Source: Gaiella sp. (GTDB lineage: Bacteria > Actinomycetota > Thermoleophilia > Gaiellales > Gaiellaceae). Taken from it: DNA of 64,000 nt. Shown one piece after another: positions 17,124 through 26,444 of this stretch (within the stretch, counting starts at the first letter, position 1; each line of letters begins with the position of its first letter). The position numbers were made by a program, and so were the translations under genes. The DNA lies in assembly GCA_027493885.1 (NCBI GenBank), contig JAOSJZ010000001.1, positions 1,612,001 through 1,676,000 of the forward strand, in the 5' to 3' direction. The notes under the pieces are model-generated. The model saw only the letters and a program-made list of their open reading frames with translations. It ran no database searches and had not been told where the DNA came from.

Positions 17124-17516
17124 TTGCTCGCGGCCGACTATCCATTCCTCGACGTGATGTGGACGATGCTCGTCTTCTTCGCGTGGATCATCTGGTTCTG
17201 GCTCCTGATCACCGTCTTCGCGGACGTCTTCCGCCGCCGCGACGCGTCGGGGCTCGCGAAGGTGCTCTGGATCATCTTCGTGATCGTGCTGCCGTTCCTC
17301 GGCGTCTTCATCTACCTGATCGCCAACCACGAGGGGATGTCCGAGCGGAGCGTCAGGGAGGTGCACGCCCAGCAGCAGGCGACGGACGAGTACATCCGGT
17401 CGGTCGCCGGCTCGGGCGGCGCGGCCGGGGAGATCGAGCGGGCCAAGGGGCTGCTCGACTCCGGCGCGATCACGCAGGCGGAGTTCGAGGCCCTCAAGGC
17501 GAAGGCGCTCGGCTGA
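17124..17516 (+). CDS. PLDc_N-type membrane protein with SHOCT domain
   Basis: A 130-residue protein with two membrane helices (residues ~9-30 and 43-62) carrying the PLDc_N pattern (MLVFFAWIIWFWLLITVF, then LPFLGVFIYLIANH), and a C-terminal SHOCT motif (GLLDSGAITQAEFEALKAKALG). SHOCT motifs are short oligomerisation helices. A strong GGGAGGTGG lies four bases before a TTG start; a longer GTG start is less likely. Just past the stop, a second SHOCT sits in the +1 frame, so the protein may originally have continued into it. Confidence 0.75.
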   Translation: MLAADYPFLDVMWTMLVFFAWIIWFWLLITVFADVFRRRDASGLAKVLWIIFVIVLPFLGVFIYLIANHEGMSERSVREVHAQQQATDEYIRSVAGSGGAAGEIERAKGLLDSGAITQAEFEALKAKALG

Positions 17517-17757
17517 GCCGGCCGCGCAGCAGGCGGCCGCTCCTCCGCCTCCGGCCGCGGCTGCTCCCGCCGCCCCCGACCACGCCGCGGAGCTCGAGCA
17601 GCTCGCGCAGCTGAAGGCGCAGGGCATCCTCACCGACGAGGAGTTCGAGGCGAAGAAGAAGCAGATCCTCGGGATCTGGCGACGGAGGTGCGGCGGCGCC
17701 CGCCGCCCCTCCGTGCTACAGGTTGTCGACGAGGAGCTTCGCGCCGAGGATCAGTGA
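17517..17757 (+). pseudogene. Second SHOCT segment, out of frame
   Basis: One frame off from the preceding gene, the sequence encodes AAQQAAAPPPPAA, an Ala/Pro linker, then ELEQLAQLKAQGILTDEEF and KKKQILGI, a textbook SHOCT repeat. Removing the T of the preceding TGA would fuse it to the upstream protein as a double-SHOCT form. After ILGI the frame drifts into non-family sequence. A third decayed echo (EDFEALGAKALA) lies near 17869-17904. Confidence 0.55.
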
Positions 17758-17830
17758 CAGGTTCTTGACGTTGGCGAGCGCCAGGGCCACGCCGATCCCG
17801 GCGGCGCGGGCGGGCGACGCGACGGCGGCG
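17716..17830 (-). pseudogene. C-terminal fragment resembling a GAP/Sap-type membrane protein
   Basis: On the minus strand about 35 residues (GIGVALALANVKNLSLIL, then GAKLLVDNL and a stop) resemble a membrane segment with the NPKNL-type motif of GAP (Sap, sulfolipid-1-addressing) proteins. No upstream coding sequence continues it. I treat it as debris; the assignment is weak. Confidence 0.3.
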
Positions 17831-17947
17831 CGATCGAGCATGCCCCGCGGAAGCGGGATCGCGCAGGGAGGATTTCGAGGCGCTCGGGGCGAAAGCGCTC
17901 GCCGTGAAGCCGGGCGGAGGCCCGGACCCCACTCAACGGGAGGAACG

Positions 17948-18523
17948 ATGTCCACGTTCGACCTCGAGGAACGCGAGGCCGTCGCCGAGCTCGGCCGGGC
18001 CTGGTGGCTCTTCCTCGTGACCGGGATCCTCTGGCTCCTGGTCTCGATCATCATCCTGCGGTTCGACTACACGTCGGTCAGCGCGATCTCGATCCTCTTC
18101 GGGATCGTCGCGATCTTCGCCGGCGTCAACGAGTTCTTCATGCTGGCCGCGTCCGCGCGGTGGTGGAAGCTGCTGCACGGGCTTCTCGGCGTGCTGTTCA
18201 TCGGCGTCGGGATCGTGGCCTTCATCCATCCGGGCAACACGTTCGCCGCGCTGGCCGCCGTGATGAGCTTCTTTCTCATTTTCAAGGGCTTCTTCGACAT
18301 CATCGTCTCGATCGCCACGAAGGACGAGATCCCCGTCTGGTGGGTGCAGCTCGTGGCCGGGATCGTCGAGGTGCTGATCGGCTTCTGGGCCGCCGGCTAC
18401 TGGGGCCGGAGCGCGATCCTGCTCGTGATCTGGGTCGGCGTGATCGCGCTCATACGCGGCATCACGGAGATCGTCTTCGCCTTCAAGCTCCGCTCGGCGC
18501 GCAAGGCCGTCGCCGCGGCGTAG
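17948..18523 (+). CDS. HdeD-family (DUF308) membrane protein
   Basis: A 191-residue protein with six predicted membrane helices in three DUF308 hairpins. Characteristic features are AWWLFLVTGILWLLVS, the ISILFGIVAIFAGVNEF core, then WWKLLHGLLGVLFIGVGI. HdeD proteins are linked to acid resistance in enterobacteria; in actinobacteria the role is untested. A GGGAGGAAC ribosome-binding site precedes the ATG. A bidirectional hairpin separates it from the convergent ZIP gene. Confidence 0.85.
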   Translation: MSTFDLEEREAVAELGRAWWLFLVTGILWLLVSIIILRFDYTSVSAISILFGIVAIFAGVNEFFMLAASARWWKLLHGLLGVLFIGVGIVAFIHPGNTFAALAAVMSFFLIFKGFFDIIVSIATKDEIPVWWVQLVAGIVEVLIGFWAAGYWGRSAILLVIWVGVIALIRGITEIVFAFKLRSARKAVAAA

Positions 18524-18542
18524 CGAGCGTCCGCACGCGCGT

Positions 18543-18567
18543 GGGTGCCCGGCCGAGGCGGGCACCC
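18543..18567. terminator. Bidirectional hairpin terminator
   Basis: GGGTGCCCG and CGGGCACCC form a perfect 9-bp stem around GCCGAGG, between the convergent HdeD and ZIP genes. Confidence 0.7.
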
Positions 18568-18586
18568 CGCCCGGCCGGCATCGTCG

Positions 18587-19318
18587 TCACTCGAACGCGC
18601 TCACGGCGAAGGCCGTCGCGAAGCCGAAGGTGGTGAGCACGCCGGCCCAGCGGCCACCGTGGGCGAACGCCTCCGGCATCATCGTGTCGGCGAGCATCGT
18701 CAGGATCGCGCCGCCGGCGAAGGCGAGCACGACCGCGATCGCGCTCGACGAGGCGCCGTCGAGGAAGGCGTAGCCGGCGAGCGAGGCGAGGCCCGACACC
18801 GCCGTCACGCCGAGCCAGAGCCCGAGGATCCTCGACCGCCGCCACCCGCCCTCCACGAGGCCCGACGTGGCCGCGATCGCCTCGGGAAGGTTCGAGAGGA
18901 AGACCGCGACGAGCATCGCAACGCTGACGGCGCCGCCCTCGAGGATCGTCAGGCCGATCACGACGGACTCGGGGATCCCGTCGAGCACGATCCCGAGCAC
19001 GATCGCGAGGGGCGAGCCTTCCTCGTCACGGCCCGCGATGCGCTTTCGCTCGGCGCCTCCGAGACGGTCGATGACGAGGTCGCCCAGCGAGTACGCGGCG
19101 CAGCCGGCCAGCAGCCCGAGTGCCACGTCCCGCAGGAGTCGCGATTGGTCGAATGCCTCCTCGACGAGCTCGAACGAGACTGCGCTCAGGAGAACGCCGG
19201 CGCCGAACGCCATCACGAGCCCGAGCAGGAGCCTGTCGAGCTCGACCCGCATCGCGACGAGCCCGCCGATGACGAGCGACGAGCTGGCGGCGAGCCCCCA
19301 GAGCAGGGACTCGAGCAC
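18587..19318 (-). CDS. ZIP-family metal transporter
   Basis: A 243-residue polytopic protein of the ZIP (ZupT-like) family that moves Zn2+ or related divalent metals into the cytosol. Two signature helices are present: DGIPESVVIGLTI and SNLPEAIAATSGLVEGG, the counterparts of the HNxPEG motifs, with His replaced by Asp or Ser, so metal selectivity may differ. A GTG start follows directly on the stop of the upstream AI-2E gene (two-base gap), indicating an operon. Confidence 0.8.
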   Translation of the reverse strand: MLESLLWGLAASSSLVIGGLVAMRVELDRLLLGLVMAFGAGVLLSAVSFELVEEAFDQSRLLRDVALGLLAGCAAYSLGDLVIDRLGGAERKRIAGRDEEGSPLAIVLGIVLDGIPESVVIGLTILEGGAVSVAMLVAVFLSNLPEAIAATSGLVEGGWRRSRILGLWLGVTAVSGLASLAGYAFLDGASSSAIAVVLAFAGGAILTMLADTMMPEAFAHGGRWAGVLTTFGFATAFAVSAFE

Positions 19319-19320
19319 TC

Positions 19321-20385
19321 CTACCCCGGCGCTACCGGGTCGACCGGCTCGTCGCGCGCGAGCGCGGCCCGGGCGGCCTCGATCGTCGCCCGGCGCGCCT
19401 TCGTCACCTCCTGCGCGATGATCTGCAGCGACGCGGTGACCGGGACCGCGACGAGCGCCCCCAGCACGCCGAGCAGCGCGCCGAAGATCGTCACCCCGAG
19501 GATGACGAAGAAGGCCGAGATGCTCACGGCCTTGCCGTAGATCGTCGGGCTCAGCAGGTTGTTCTCGAGCTGCTGATAGACGAGGATGACGACGAGCATG
19601 ATGATCGCGTCGGTGAGCCCCTCCTCGGCGAGGATCGTCGGCACGAGGATGAAGCCGGCGATCGTCGCGCCGAGGTTCGGGATCAGGTCGAAGAGCCCCG
19701 CGATCAAGCCCAGCGCGAGCGCGTAGCTCGACCCGAGCAGCGCAGCCGTGCCGCCCTGGACGGTCCCCGCGATCACGGCGATCGTGACGGCGCCGATCGC
19801 CCAGCGGGAGACGGTCTGCGTGACGTGCTCCCACACCGCGAGCCACCGCTCGGCGTCGCTCGGCAGCAACATGCTGCGGGTCACTTCCCGCAGGCGGTCC
19901 ATATCGACCAGCAGGAACAGCGTCAGGAAGATCACCGTGAAGATCGCGAGCCCGGCCGAGAACGCCGACCCGGCGACCCCGAGGATCGCCGAGATCGCGT
20001 CCGGGACCGCGTCGGCGAGGTTCGAGGCGCCCTGCTGGGTGTTCTCCGCCGCACCCGAGTCGCCGAGCCACGAGAGCTCGTCGGAGTCGCGGAGCTCGTC
20101 GATCAACTGCGGCAGGTCCTTGAGGAAGTCGCGGAGCGCGCCCACGAGCGGGACGAGGAGCACGAGCGCGAGCACGGTGACCGCGACCGCGGTCCCGAGG
20201 ACGAGGATCGTCGCCGACAGTCCGCGCCCGAGCTTCGTCCAGCGCGTGAAAGCCCGCAGCGGCACCTCGAAGACGAGCGCGAGGAAGACGCCGAGAAAGA
20301 CCATGATCAGCGTGCTCTTGATCGAGATCACCGCGGCGCCGGTCATCGCGACGAGCACGGCGGCGAGCAGCGTGCGCCACGGCAC
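19321..20385 (-). CDS. AI-2E-family transporter (second copy)
   Basis: A membrane protein of about 354 residues in the AI-2E family: a pair of N-terminal helices, a ~100-residue soluble-looking segment (LKDLPQLIDELRDSDEL), then GLFDLIPNLGATIAGFIL, LVYQQLENNLLSPTIYGKAV and VLGALVAVPVTASLQ, typical of the family. The start is uncertain: GTG at VPWRTLLAAV gives a standard N-terminus, and another in-frame GTG 69 bases upstream is possible. It is the upstream partner of the ZIP gene. It is only distantly similar to the AI-2E protein at 15.6 kb. Confidence 0.8.
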   Translation of the reverse strand: MPWRTLLAAVLVAMTGAAVISIKSTLIMVFLGVFLALVFEVPLRAFTRWTKLGRGLSATILVLGTAVAVTVLALVLLVPLVGALRDFLKDLPQLIDELRDSDELSWLGDSGAAENTQQGASNLADAVPDAISAILGVAGSAFSAGLAIFTVIFLTLFLLVDMDRLREVTRSMLLPSDAERWLAVWEHVTQTVSRWAIGAVTIAVIAGTVQGGTAALLGSSYALALGLIAGLFDLIPNLGATIAGFILVPTILAEEGLTDAIIMLVVILVYQQLENNLLSPTIYGKAVSISAFFVILGVTIFGALLGVLGALVAVPVTASLQIIAQEVTKARRATIEAARAALARDEPVDPVAPG

Positions 20386-20621
20386 ACGGCGATCGACGGG
20401 ACGCGGCAGCGTCGTTATCGGCGTCCTCCCGACACGCGGCCGAGGATAGAGCACCCCCCGGCCGGAGGGCCGCCGCCGAGAGCGCGAAGCCGCTCCTCCG
20501 CGGGCCGGGCTACTCGGCCAGCGCGAACGAGCCTCACATGATCTCGCCGGCCATCTCGTACGTCGCGATCGTGATGCCCGTGGTCGAGGTTTCCATCCCA
20601 CACCGGCCTGCAGGCGGGATC

Positions 20622-21800
20622 TCAGCGGCCGCGAGAGCCCCCGGTGGCGCCGCGGAGCTCGCCGACCCGCACCTGCTCGGTGAGCAGGCGGCGCAGGCGC
20701 TCCGGACGGCTGCCGGCAAAGGCACGGCAGAGCTCGAGCCCGGCGGCGTAGGTGAGGATGTAGGTGCGGGACGTGGGCTCCCGCAGGAACCGGATCACGT
20801 GCGCGGCGTGCTCGGGGTCGAGCAACCCCCACCGCTCGAGATATGCCTGAGCCTCTTCATCCGTCTTCCCGTCCTCGTGGAGCATGAGCGCCGCGTTCAC
20901 CTCGGCCCACGTGCACGGCTCCCAGGCGCGCTGCAGCGCGACGGCATGGGCGAGGTCGAGGCCGATCCCCGCGTCGTGGACGATCGCGGCGAGCGCCTCG
21001 CCGGCGGCCGTCTCGAGGAGGACGTACGGCGCGAGGCCGGCGATCCCCTCGGAGACGAGCGACTGCGGCGTGGGCACGAGCACGATCGCCTCCTCCAGCA
21101 GTCCGCGCCCGCGAACGAGCAGCCGCTCCTTGCAGCACCGCTCCGCGTGGTGCCCTGGATAGGTCTCGTGCATCGCGAGGACGAGGAGCTCGATCGCGGT
21201 CATGGGCAGGTCGACGTTGACCGAGATCCGGCTGCGGAAGCGGCCGAGGTACTGGCAGAACGCGAGCCACGGCTTGTCGCGCACGCTCTCGACGACGACG
21301 CCCTCTCCCTCGGGGAGCTCGACCAGCTCCCGTGTTCGCCTGCCCGCCTCCTGGATCACCGCCGTGATCGTCGGCTCGATCAGCTCGGCAGGGACGCGAA
21401 GCGAGCGCTCGAAGCGCCGGTAGCGCCCGACCAGAGGGCCGTCGCCCGGAAGCAGCCGCTCCAGCTCGTCGTGCGCGGCGGCGAACACCCGCTCGTCGGT
21501 GCGCACGGGCCGCACGCCGTAGCAGCCCTCGACCTCGTCCGCGTACGACACGGCCTCGCTCGCGAGCGCACCGGCGTAGGCGCGGAGCCCGGCCACCTGG
21601 TCGCGCAGCCAGCCGTCGTCGAGCTCGGCGAGCAGCGCGTCCGCGTCGGCGGCGAGGTGTCTCGGCTCGCGGAGGGGCTCCTCGTCGACGGCGGTGGCGA
21701 GCTCGGGCGGGCCGAAGTACGCGCCGACGATGCCCTCGACGTGGCGGCCGAGCCGGAGGCCGAGCCGGAGGTAGCGCTCGGCGGCAGGGGCGGTGGTCAC
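20622..21800 (-). CDS. DUF885-like putative zinc peptidase
   Basis: A 392-residue soluble protein. The HETYPGHH motif (in LAMHETYPGHHAER) is the zinc-binding hallmark of DUF885 proteins, a variant of HExxH metallopeptidases; a downstream LVSEGIAGLAPY supplies the expected third-ligand Glu. Members are shorter here than the 550-600-residue classic form. The substrate is unknown. A GTG start lies 16 bases after the stop of the MMPL gene, so the two are probably co-transcribed. Confidence 0.75.
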   Translation of the reverse strand: MTTAPAAERYLRLGLRLGRHVEGIVGAYFGPPELATAVDEEPLREPRHLAADADALLAELDDGWLRDQVAGLRAYAGALASEAVSYADEVEGCYGVRPVRTDERVFAAAHDELERLLPGDGPLVGRYRRFERSLRVPAELIEPTITAVIQEAGRRTRELVELPEGEGVVVESVRDKPWLAFCQYLGRFRSRISVNVDLPMTAIELLVLAMHETYPGHHAERCCKERLLVRGRGLLEEAIVLVPTPQSLVSEGIAGLAPYVLLETAAGEALAAIVHDAGIGLDLAHAVALQRAWEPCTWAEVNAALMLHEDGKTDEEAQAYLERWGLLDPEHAAHVIRFLREPTSRTYILTYAAGLELCRAFAGSRPERLRRLLTEQVRVGELRGATGGSRGR

Positions 21801-21816
21801 GCGCGGGCTCGCGACG

Positions 21817-24108
21817 TCAACCTCGTGCGACCACCTCCGGGGCAGGCTCGGGCTCGGTCGCCGGCCGGATCTCACCGTCGTGCGGCGGCTCGATGGTGAA
21901 GTTCGGCAGCAGCCGGTCGAGCCAGCGCGGGATGTACCAGGCGTGCTTCCCCATCAGCGTGAGGAACGCCGGCACGAGCGTCATCTTCACCACGAGCGCA
22001 TCGGTGAGGATGGCGACCGCGAGGAGGAGGCCGAACTCCTTCGAGATCCGGTCGGGCGTGAGGATGAACGCCGCGAAGACCGTGCCCATGATGATCGCCG
22101 CGGCGACGACGACGCGGCCGATCGCGGCGATGCCGTGCTCGACCGCCTCCCTCGTCTCGAGGCCGTGGACGTGCTCCTCGCGGATCCGGCTCGTGAGGAA
22201 GACCATGTAGTCCATCGAGAGCCCGAACAGGATCGCGAAGGCGATCGGCGGCACGAAGGTCTCGATCGGCCCCGTTCGGTCGAGCCCCGTGAGGCTCATC
22301 AGGTGCCCCTCCTGGATGACCAGGGTCAACACGCCGAAGCCGACGAACGCGGACAGGATGGTCGTGATCGCGGCGGTGAGCGAGATCACGATCGAGCGGA
22401 ACGCCATCGCGAGCACGATGAACGTCACGCCGATCACGTAGAGGAGGAAGAGCGGGAGCCGCTCCATGATCCGGTCGGCGATGTCCTTGAAGGCCGCGTT
22501 GAGGCCGGACACGTAGACGGCCGAGCTGCCGCCGGCGACCGCCTCGGGGAGGACCTCGTCGCGCAGACGGTCGACGAGCTGCCCGGTCGCCTCGTCCTGT
22601 GGCGCCGAGCTCGGCGTGACAAAGACGATCGAGACGGTCTTTGCGTCGTTGAACTGGGGCTCCGCCACCGAGGCGACGCCCTCGAGGCCCTGGACGCCCT
22701 CGTAGACGCGCTGCGGCGTTCCGGGGTCGCCGTTGACGTCGACCACGATCGGGATCGGCCCGTTGAACCCGGGCCCGAAGCCCTCGGCGAGGAGGTCGTA
22801 CGCGCGCCGCGCCGTCTGGTCCGTCGGCTGCGTGCCCTGGTCGGAGGCGCCGAGCCGGACGAGCGCCGACGACCCGGCGAGCACCACGCCGAGCACGAGC
22901 AGGACGACGAACACCGGCTTCGCATGGGCCGTGACGAAACGGCCCCAGCGCGCGATGAGCGTCTTCTCGCGGGCGGCCTCCGAGTCGTCGAGCGGGCGGA
23001 GGAACGGCACCTTGAGCCGGTCGACCCTGTGGCCGAGCTTTGCGAGCATCGCGATCAGCAGCGAGTTCGCGATCAGCACCGTGGTGAGCACGCCGAGCGC
23101 GGAGCCGATACCCAGCTTCGTCACGAAGTCGAGACCGAAGAACGCGAGCCCCGTGACGGAGATGGCCACGGTGAGGCCGGCGAAGAGCACCGCGCGCCCG
23201 GCCGACGCGCCCGCCTCCGCGGCCGCGTCGTGCGGCGAGAGCCCCTCGTGCAGGAGCTGCCGGAAGCGCGTGACGATGAACAGCGAGTAGTCGATCCCGA
23301 CGCCGATTCCGATCATCGAGACGAGGAGCGGCGTGACCGTGTTGATGTCGGTCAGCCCGGCGAGGATGAAGAGGAGGATGAACGCCGTGCCGACGGCGAC
23401 GATCGCGAGCCCGATCGGAATTGCGGCCGCCACGAACGTCCGGAACACGATCAGCAGCACGATCAGCGCCGCGAGCAGGCCGAGCAGCTCCTGCGTGCCC
23501 TGCTCGATCGGCGGGAACTCGGCGTCGCCGTTGAACTCGACGATCACCCCGGCCGGCTCGACGACCTCTCGGACGGCGTCCTGCACCGCCTCGACCTGGG
23601 GGCGATCCTCGGTCTCGATCGTCTCCGAGAACTGCGCCTCGGCGTAGGCGATCCGGCCGTTCCCCGAGAACGTGTCCTCGCCGAACGGGTCGCCCACGCT
23701 CTCGATCCCGGCCTTGCCGTTCTTCGGGGCGAACGCGGGCGTCTGCAGCTTCGCGACCGCCTCCTCGATTGCGGCCCTGCGCTCGGGGGTGTCCAGCCGC
23801 TGCCCCTCGGGCGCGGCGAAGACGAGGTTGAGCACGGCGCCCTGCTCGGACCTGAACTCCGACTCGATCAGGTCGGTCGCCCTCTGGGTGTCCGACCCGG
23901 GGATCTCGAACACGTCCTTGAGGCCGCCGCCGACCGTGACGACGAGCACGACGAGCGCGACGAGGATCCCGAGCCAGGCGAGCGCGACCCGCCAGGGGTG
24001 CGACGCGCAGGCCCACGCCCAACGCGCGAGCGCCCCCGTCGACATCCGCTCGTGCGCAGCGAGGCGCCCGCTGCCGTTCCCGTTCGAGGTTGCGATCCGC
24101 TCGCTCAT
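21817..24108 (-). CDS. MMPL/RND-family transporter
   Basis: A 763-residue protein with the MMPL layout: one N-terminal helix (VALAWLGILVALVVL), a large extracytoplasmic domain, five helices, then the same arrangement repeated. Signature segments are GIGVGIDYSLFIVTRFR near residue 270 and FGLSMDYMVFLTSRIREE near 650, both with the proton-relay Asp-Tyr. MMPL proteins export lipids or small molecules. An N-terminal Ser/Asn/Gly-rich leader of ~25 residues precedes helix 1. It is divergent from the hydrolase gene; a TTCACCCGAGG half-site lies about 35 bases upstream of the start. Confidence 0.9.
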   Translation of the reverse strand: MSERIATSNGNGSGRLAAHERMSTGALARWAWACASHPWRVALAWLGILVALVVLVVTVGGGLKDVFEIPGSDTQRATDLIESEFRSEQGAVLNLVFAAPEGQRLDTPERRAAIEEAVAKLQTPAFAPKNGKAGIESVGDPFGEDTFSGNGRIAYAEAQFSETIETEDRPQVEAVQDAVREVVEPAGVIVEFNGDAEFPPIEQGTQELLGLLAALIVLLIVFRTFVAAAIPIGLAIVAVGTAFILLFILAGLTDINTVTPLLVSMIGIGVGIDYSLFIVTRFRQLLHEGLSPHDAAAEAGASAGRAVLFAGLTVAISVTGLAFFGLDFVTKLGIGSALGVLTTVLIANSLLIAMLAKLGHRVDRLKVPFLRPLDDSEAAREKTLIARWGRFVTAHAKPVFVVLLVLGVVLAGSSALVRLGASDQGTQPTDQTARRAYDLLAEGFGPGFNGPIPIVVDVNGDPGTPQRVYEGVQGLEGVASVAEPQFNDAKTVSIVFVTPSSAPQDEATGQLVDRLRDEVLPEAVAGGSSAVYVSGLNAAFKDIADRIMERLPLFLLYVIGVTFIVLAMAFRSIVISLTAAITTILSAFVGFGVLTLVIQEGHLMSLTGLDRTGPIETFVPPIAFAILFGLSMDYMVFLTSRIREEHVHGLETREAVEHGIAAIGRVVVAAAIIMGTVFAAFILTPDRISKEFGLLLAVAILTDALVVKMTLVPAFLTLMGKHAWYIPRWLDRLLPNFTIEPPHDGEIRPATEPEPAPEVVARG

Positions 24109-24301
24109 GTAGCTGCCCCTTCTCTCTCGCCTGCTCGACCGTTCACCCGAGGATCCCCATCGCCGCGCGGTTGCACACTACGGCGATCGCGACTCCCGCG
24201 GGTTCGGTCTGCCACACCATCTACGGGTACGACCGTGGTGGAGCGCGGACCTCATCGGCGACCGCCGCGGCAGCGCTCTCCCCGCGCCGTATGCTCAACT
24301 C

Positions 24302-25093
24302 GTGGAGCGGGACGTCGCGACCTCGGCCCCGCTTGCCTACGAGGAGCGCGGGAGCGGGCCGGCGATCGTGCTCGTGCACGGGCACCCGTTCGACCGGGCA
24401 ATGTGGGTCGGACAGCTCGACTCGCTGAGCGATGCGTTCCGTGTCGTCGCGCCCGACCTGCCCGGGTACGGCGAGTCGACGCCGCGCGGCGAGACGATCA
24501 CTCCGCGCGGGCTCGCCGACGCGGTCGTCGAGTTGATGGACGCGATCGAGGTCGATCGTGCGACGGTCGTCGGGCTCAGCCTCGGCGGCCTCGTCGCGAT
24601 GGAGCTCGGGCTCGGGAGCCCGGAGCGGGTCTCGGGGCTCGTCCTGACCGCGACGACGGCGGCACCGCTCACGCCGGAGGAGGCCGAGACGCGGCGCTCG
24701 ACAGCCGCGCAACTCGAGCGGGACGGGATGTTCGACCATGCGCTCGAGATGGCGGGGCGCCTGTTCGGGCCGGCGGCGCGGCGCGACCCGCAGCTCGTGC
24801 TCGACGTCCTCGGGACGATGCTGACGACGTCGCCCGCGGGCGCCTCGGCCGCGCTTCGCGGCCGGGCCGAGCGACCTGCCTACGACCGGCTCCTGCGCGA
24901 CCTCCGGGTGCCGGTGCTGGTCGTCGCGGGCGACGCGGACTCGTTCTCCACCGCGGAGGTCACAGCGCAGCTCGTCGCGTCGCTGCCCGACCCCGAGGTA
25001 CTGATCCTCCCCGGCGTGGGCCACCTCCCGAACCTCGAGGCTCCCGACCGCTTCGACGCCGCCGTACGGGCGTTCGTCACGGCCCACCGCTGA
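24302..25093 (+). CDS. Alpha/beta-hydrolase
   Basis: A 263-residue hydrolase. The oxyanion-hole HGHPFD is near residue 26, the nucleophile elbow GLSLGG (Ser) near 96, the acid in VVAGDADSF near 215, and the catalytic His in LPGVGHLPNLE near 243. No membrane segment is present. Similar proteins include 3-oxoadipate enol-lactonases and various esterases, and the exact substrate cannot be told. It opens the PHA-related block, so a depolymerase or thioesterase-type role is possible but unproven. The start is GTG. Confidence 0.82.
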   Translation: MERDVATSAPLAYEERGSGPAIVLVHGHPFDRAMWVGQLDSLSDAFRVVAPDLPGYGESTPRGETITPRGLADAVVELMDAIEVDRATVVGLSLGGLVAMELGLGSPERVSGLVLTATTAAPLTPEEAETRRSTAAQLERDGMFDHALEMAGRLFGPAARRDPQLVLDVLGTMLTTSPAGASAALRGRAERPAYDRLLRDLRVPVLVVAGDADSFSTAEVTAQLVASLPDPEVLILPGVGHLPNLEAPDRFDAAVRAFVTAHR

Positions 25094-25152
25094 CAGCCGC
25101 CCCGCCACGTAGGGTCCGCGCGGCGACCGTCCGACGACCCCGGGGAGGAACC

Positions 25153-26313
25153 TTGACGTCGATCTCGCTCCACGAGTCCGCGCTCGCCGCGACCCGCGTC
25201 GCCCGCCGCTCCGCGGCAAGCTGGCTGGTCGGGTACCGGGAGAGCGCGGACGCCTTTGCCCGCTACTGGGCCGGCGCGATCGCACGCGGGGCGACGCCGC
25301 TCGATCTGCTGACGGACTCCGCGCGCTGGGCGCGAATCGCCGCGGACCGGCGCCCGCCCACCTGGAGCACTCCGAACGAGGTCGTCGAGCGCTCGCGTCT
25401 TGCGGCGCTGCGGCGCTTCGGGGCGTCCCGGAAGGGGCGACCGCTGCTCGTGCTCCCCCCGCAGGCGGGACACCACTCGTGCATCGTCGACTTCCATCCC
25501 GACCAGAGCCAGGTGCGGACGGCGCTCGCCGCCGGCTACCGGCAGGTGCACGTCCTCGAGTGGCTCGGCGCCACGGACGAGACGAAGGACGCGTCCGTCG
25601 ACGACTACCTGGAGGTCGTCGCGTCGGCGATCGCGCGGATCGGCGGCCCGGTCGACCTCGTCGGCGACTGTCAGGGCGGCTGGCTCGCGACGATCTACGC
25701 CGCGCTCCATCCGGACGACGTCGCGACGCTCACGGTCGCGGGCGCGCCGATCGACGCGCACGCCGGCGACTCGGCGATCGCCGACTACGTCCGCCTCGGC
25801 GGCGGGATGACGCCGTACCGGCTCGCGGTCGAGCTTGGCGGCGGGATGCTCAAGGGCTCTTTCATGCTCGGCGGCTTCGTCGCGCTCCAGCCCGAGACCG
25901 AGCTCGCGACGCACCTCGACCTCGCGTTTCACCTCGACGACGATGCGTACGTCGCCCGCTACGGGGCGTTTCGCGACTGGTACGCGCACACGCAGCCGAT
26001 CCCGGGCGCCATGTACCTGTGGGCGGTCGAGCACCTCTTTCTCGGCAACGAGCTCGTCCGTGCGGAGATGGCGATCGACGGGAGGCCGGTGGCGCTCGCC
26101 GCGATCAGCTGCCCCGTCTGGCTCCTCGGCGGGGCGAAGGATCACATCACCCCGCCGGAGCAGGTGTTCGCCCTTGCCGGGCACGTCGGCTCCGATCCGG
26201 CCGACGTCACGACGCTGCTCGTGGGCGGTGGCCACCTCGGTCTCTTCATGGGGCACGACGCGCTCGCAACCGCCTGGCGCCCGCTCCTCGAGCGGCTGTC
26301 GGCGACGTCATAG
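25153..26313 (+). CDS. PHA synthase-like alpha/beta-hydrolase (PhaC/DUF3141-type)
   Basis: A 386-residue protein. Its nucleophile elbow is GDCQGGW with Cys173, the GxCxGG lipase-like box of polyhydroxyalkanoate synthases rather than the Ser box of esterases. The acid is in GGAKDHITPP and the His in GGGHLGLFMG. It is much shorter than PhaC (about 560) and the N-terminal region differs, so it may be an auxiliary or divergent synthase or an intracellular acyl-transferase. The TTG start has GGAGG at ideal spacing. It lies between the hydrolase and phaC genes on the same strand. Confidence 0.75.
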   Translation: MTSISLHESALAATRVARRSAASWLVGYRESADAFARYWAGAIARGATPLDLLTDSARWARIAADRRPPTWSTPNEVVERSRLAALRRFGASRKGRPLLVLPPQAGHHSCIVDFHPDQSQVRTALAAGYRQVHVLEWLGATDETKDASVDDYLEVVASAIARIGGPVDLVGDCQGGWLATIYAALHPDDVATLTVAGAPIDAHAGDSAIADYVRLGGGMTPYRLAVELGGGMLKGSFMLGGFVALQPETELATHLDLAFHLDDDAYVARYGAFRDWYAHTQPIPGAMYLWAVEHLFLGNELVRAEMAIDGRPVALAAISCPVWLLGGAKDHITPPEQVFALAGHVGSDPADVTTLLVGGGHLGLFMGHDALATAWRPLLERLSATS

Positions 26314-26444
26314 GGTTGCGATCGGCACGAGATCGACCGCCGCTCAGCCGGTGGTCGCGCAGATCCCGTGCGGCCGGCCAGGGGCGACGTGTGCTCGGTC
26401 AACGGCGGCCTCACGATGTGACCGGCCGCGCTACGGTGCGGGCG

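Noticed and set aside
20538-20600. A 20-codon minus-strand frame beginning METSTTGITIATY after the DUF885 gene
   Set aside because: The peptide looks ordered but is too short to place and has no recognisable family; could be a relic, not supported as a gene.
21793-26313. A very long open frame continuing through the MMPL region on the plus strand
   Set aside because: It is arginine/glutamate/asparagine-biased antisense sequence across genes at 21.8-25.1 kb. Only the last 386 codons, with a ribosome-binding site and family motifs, are a gene.
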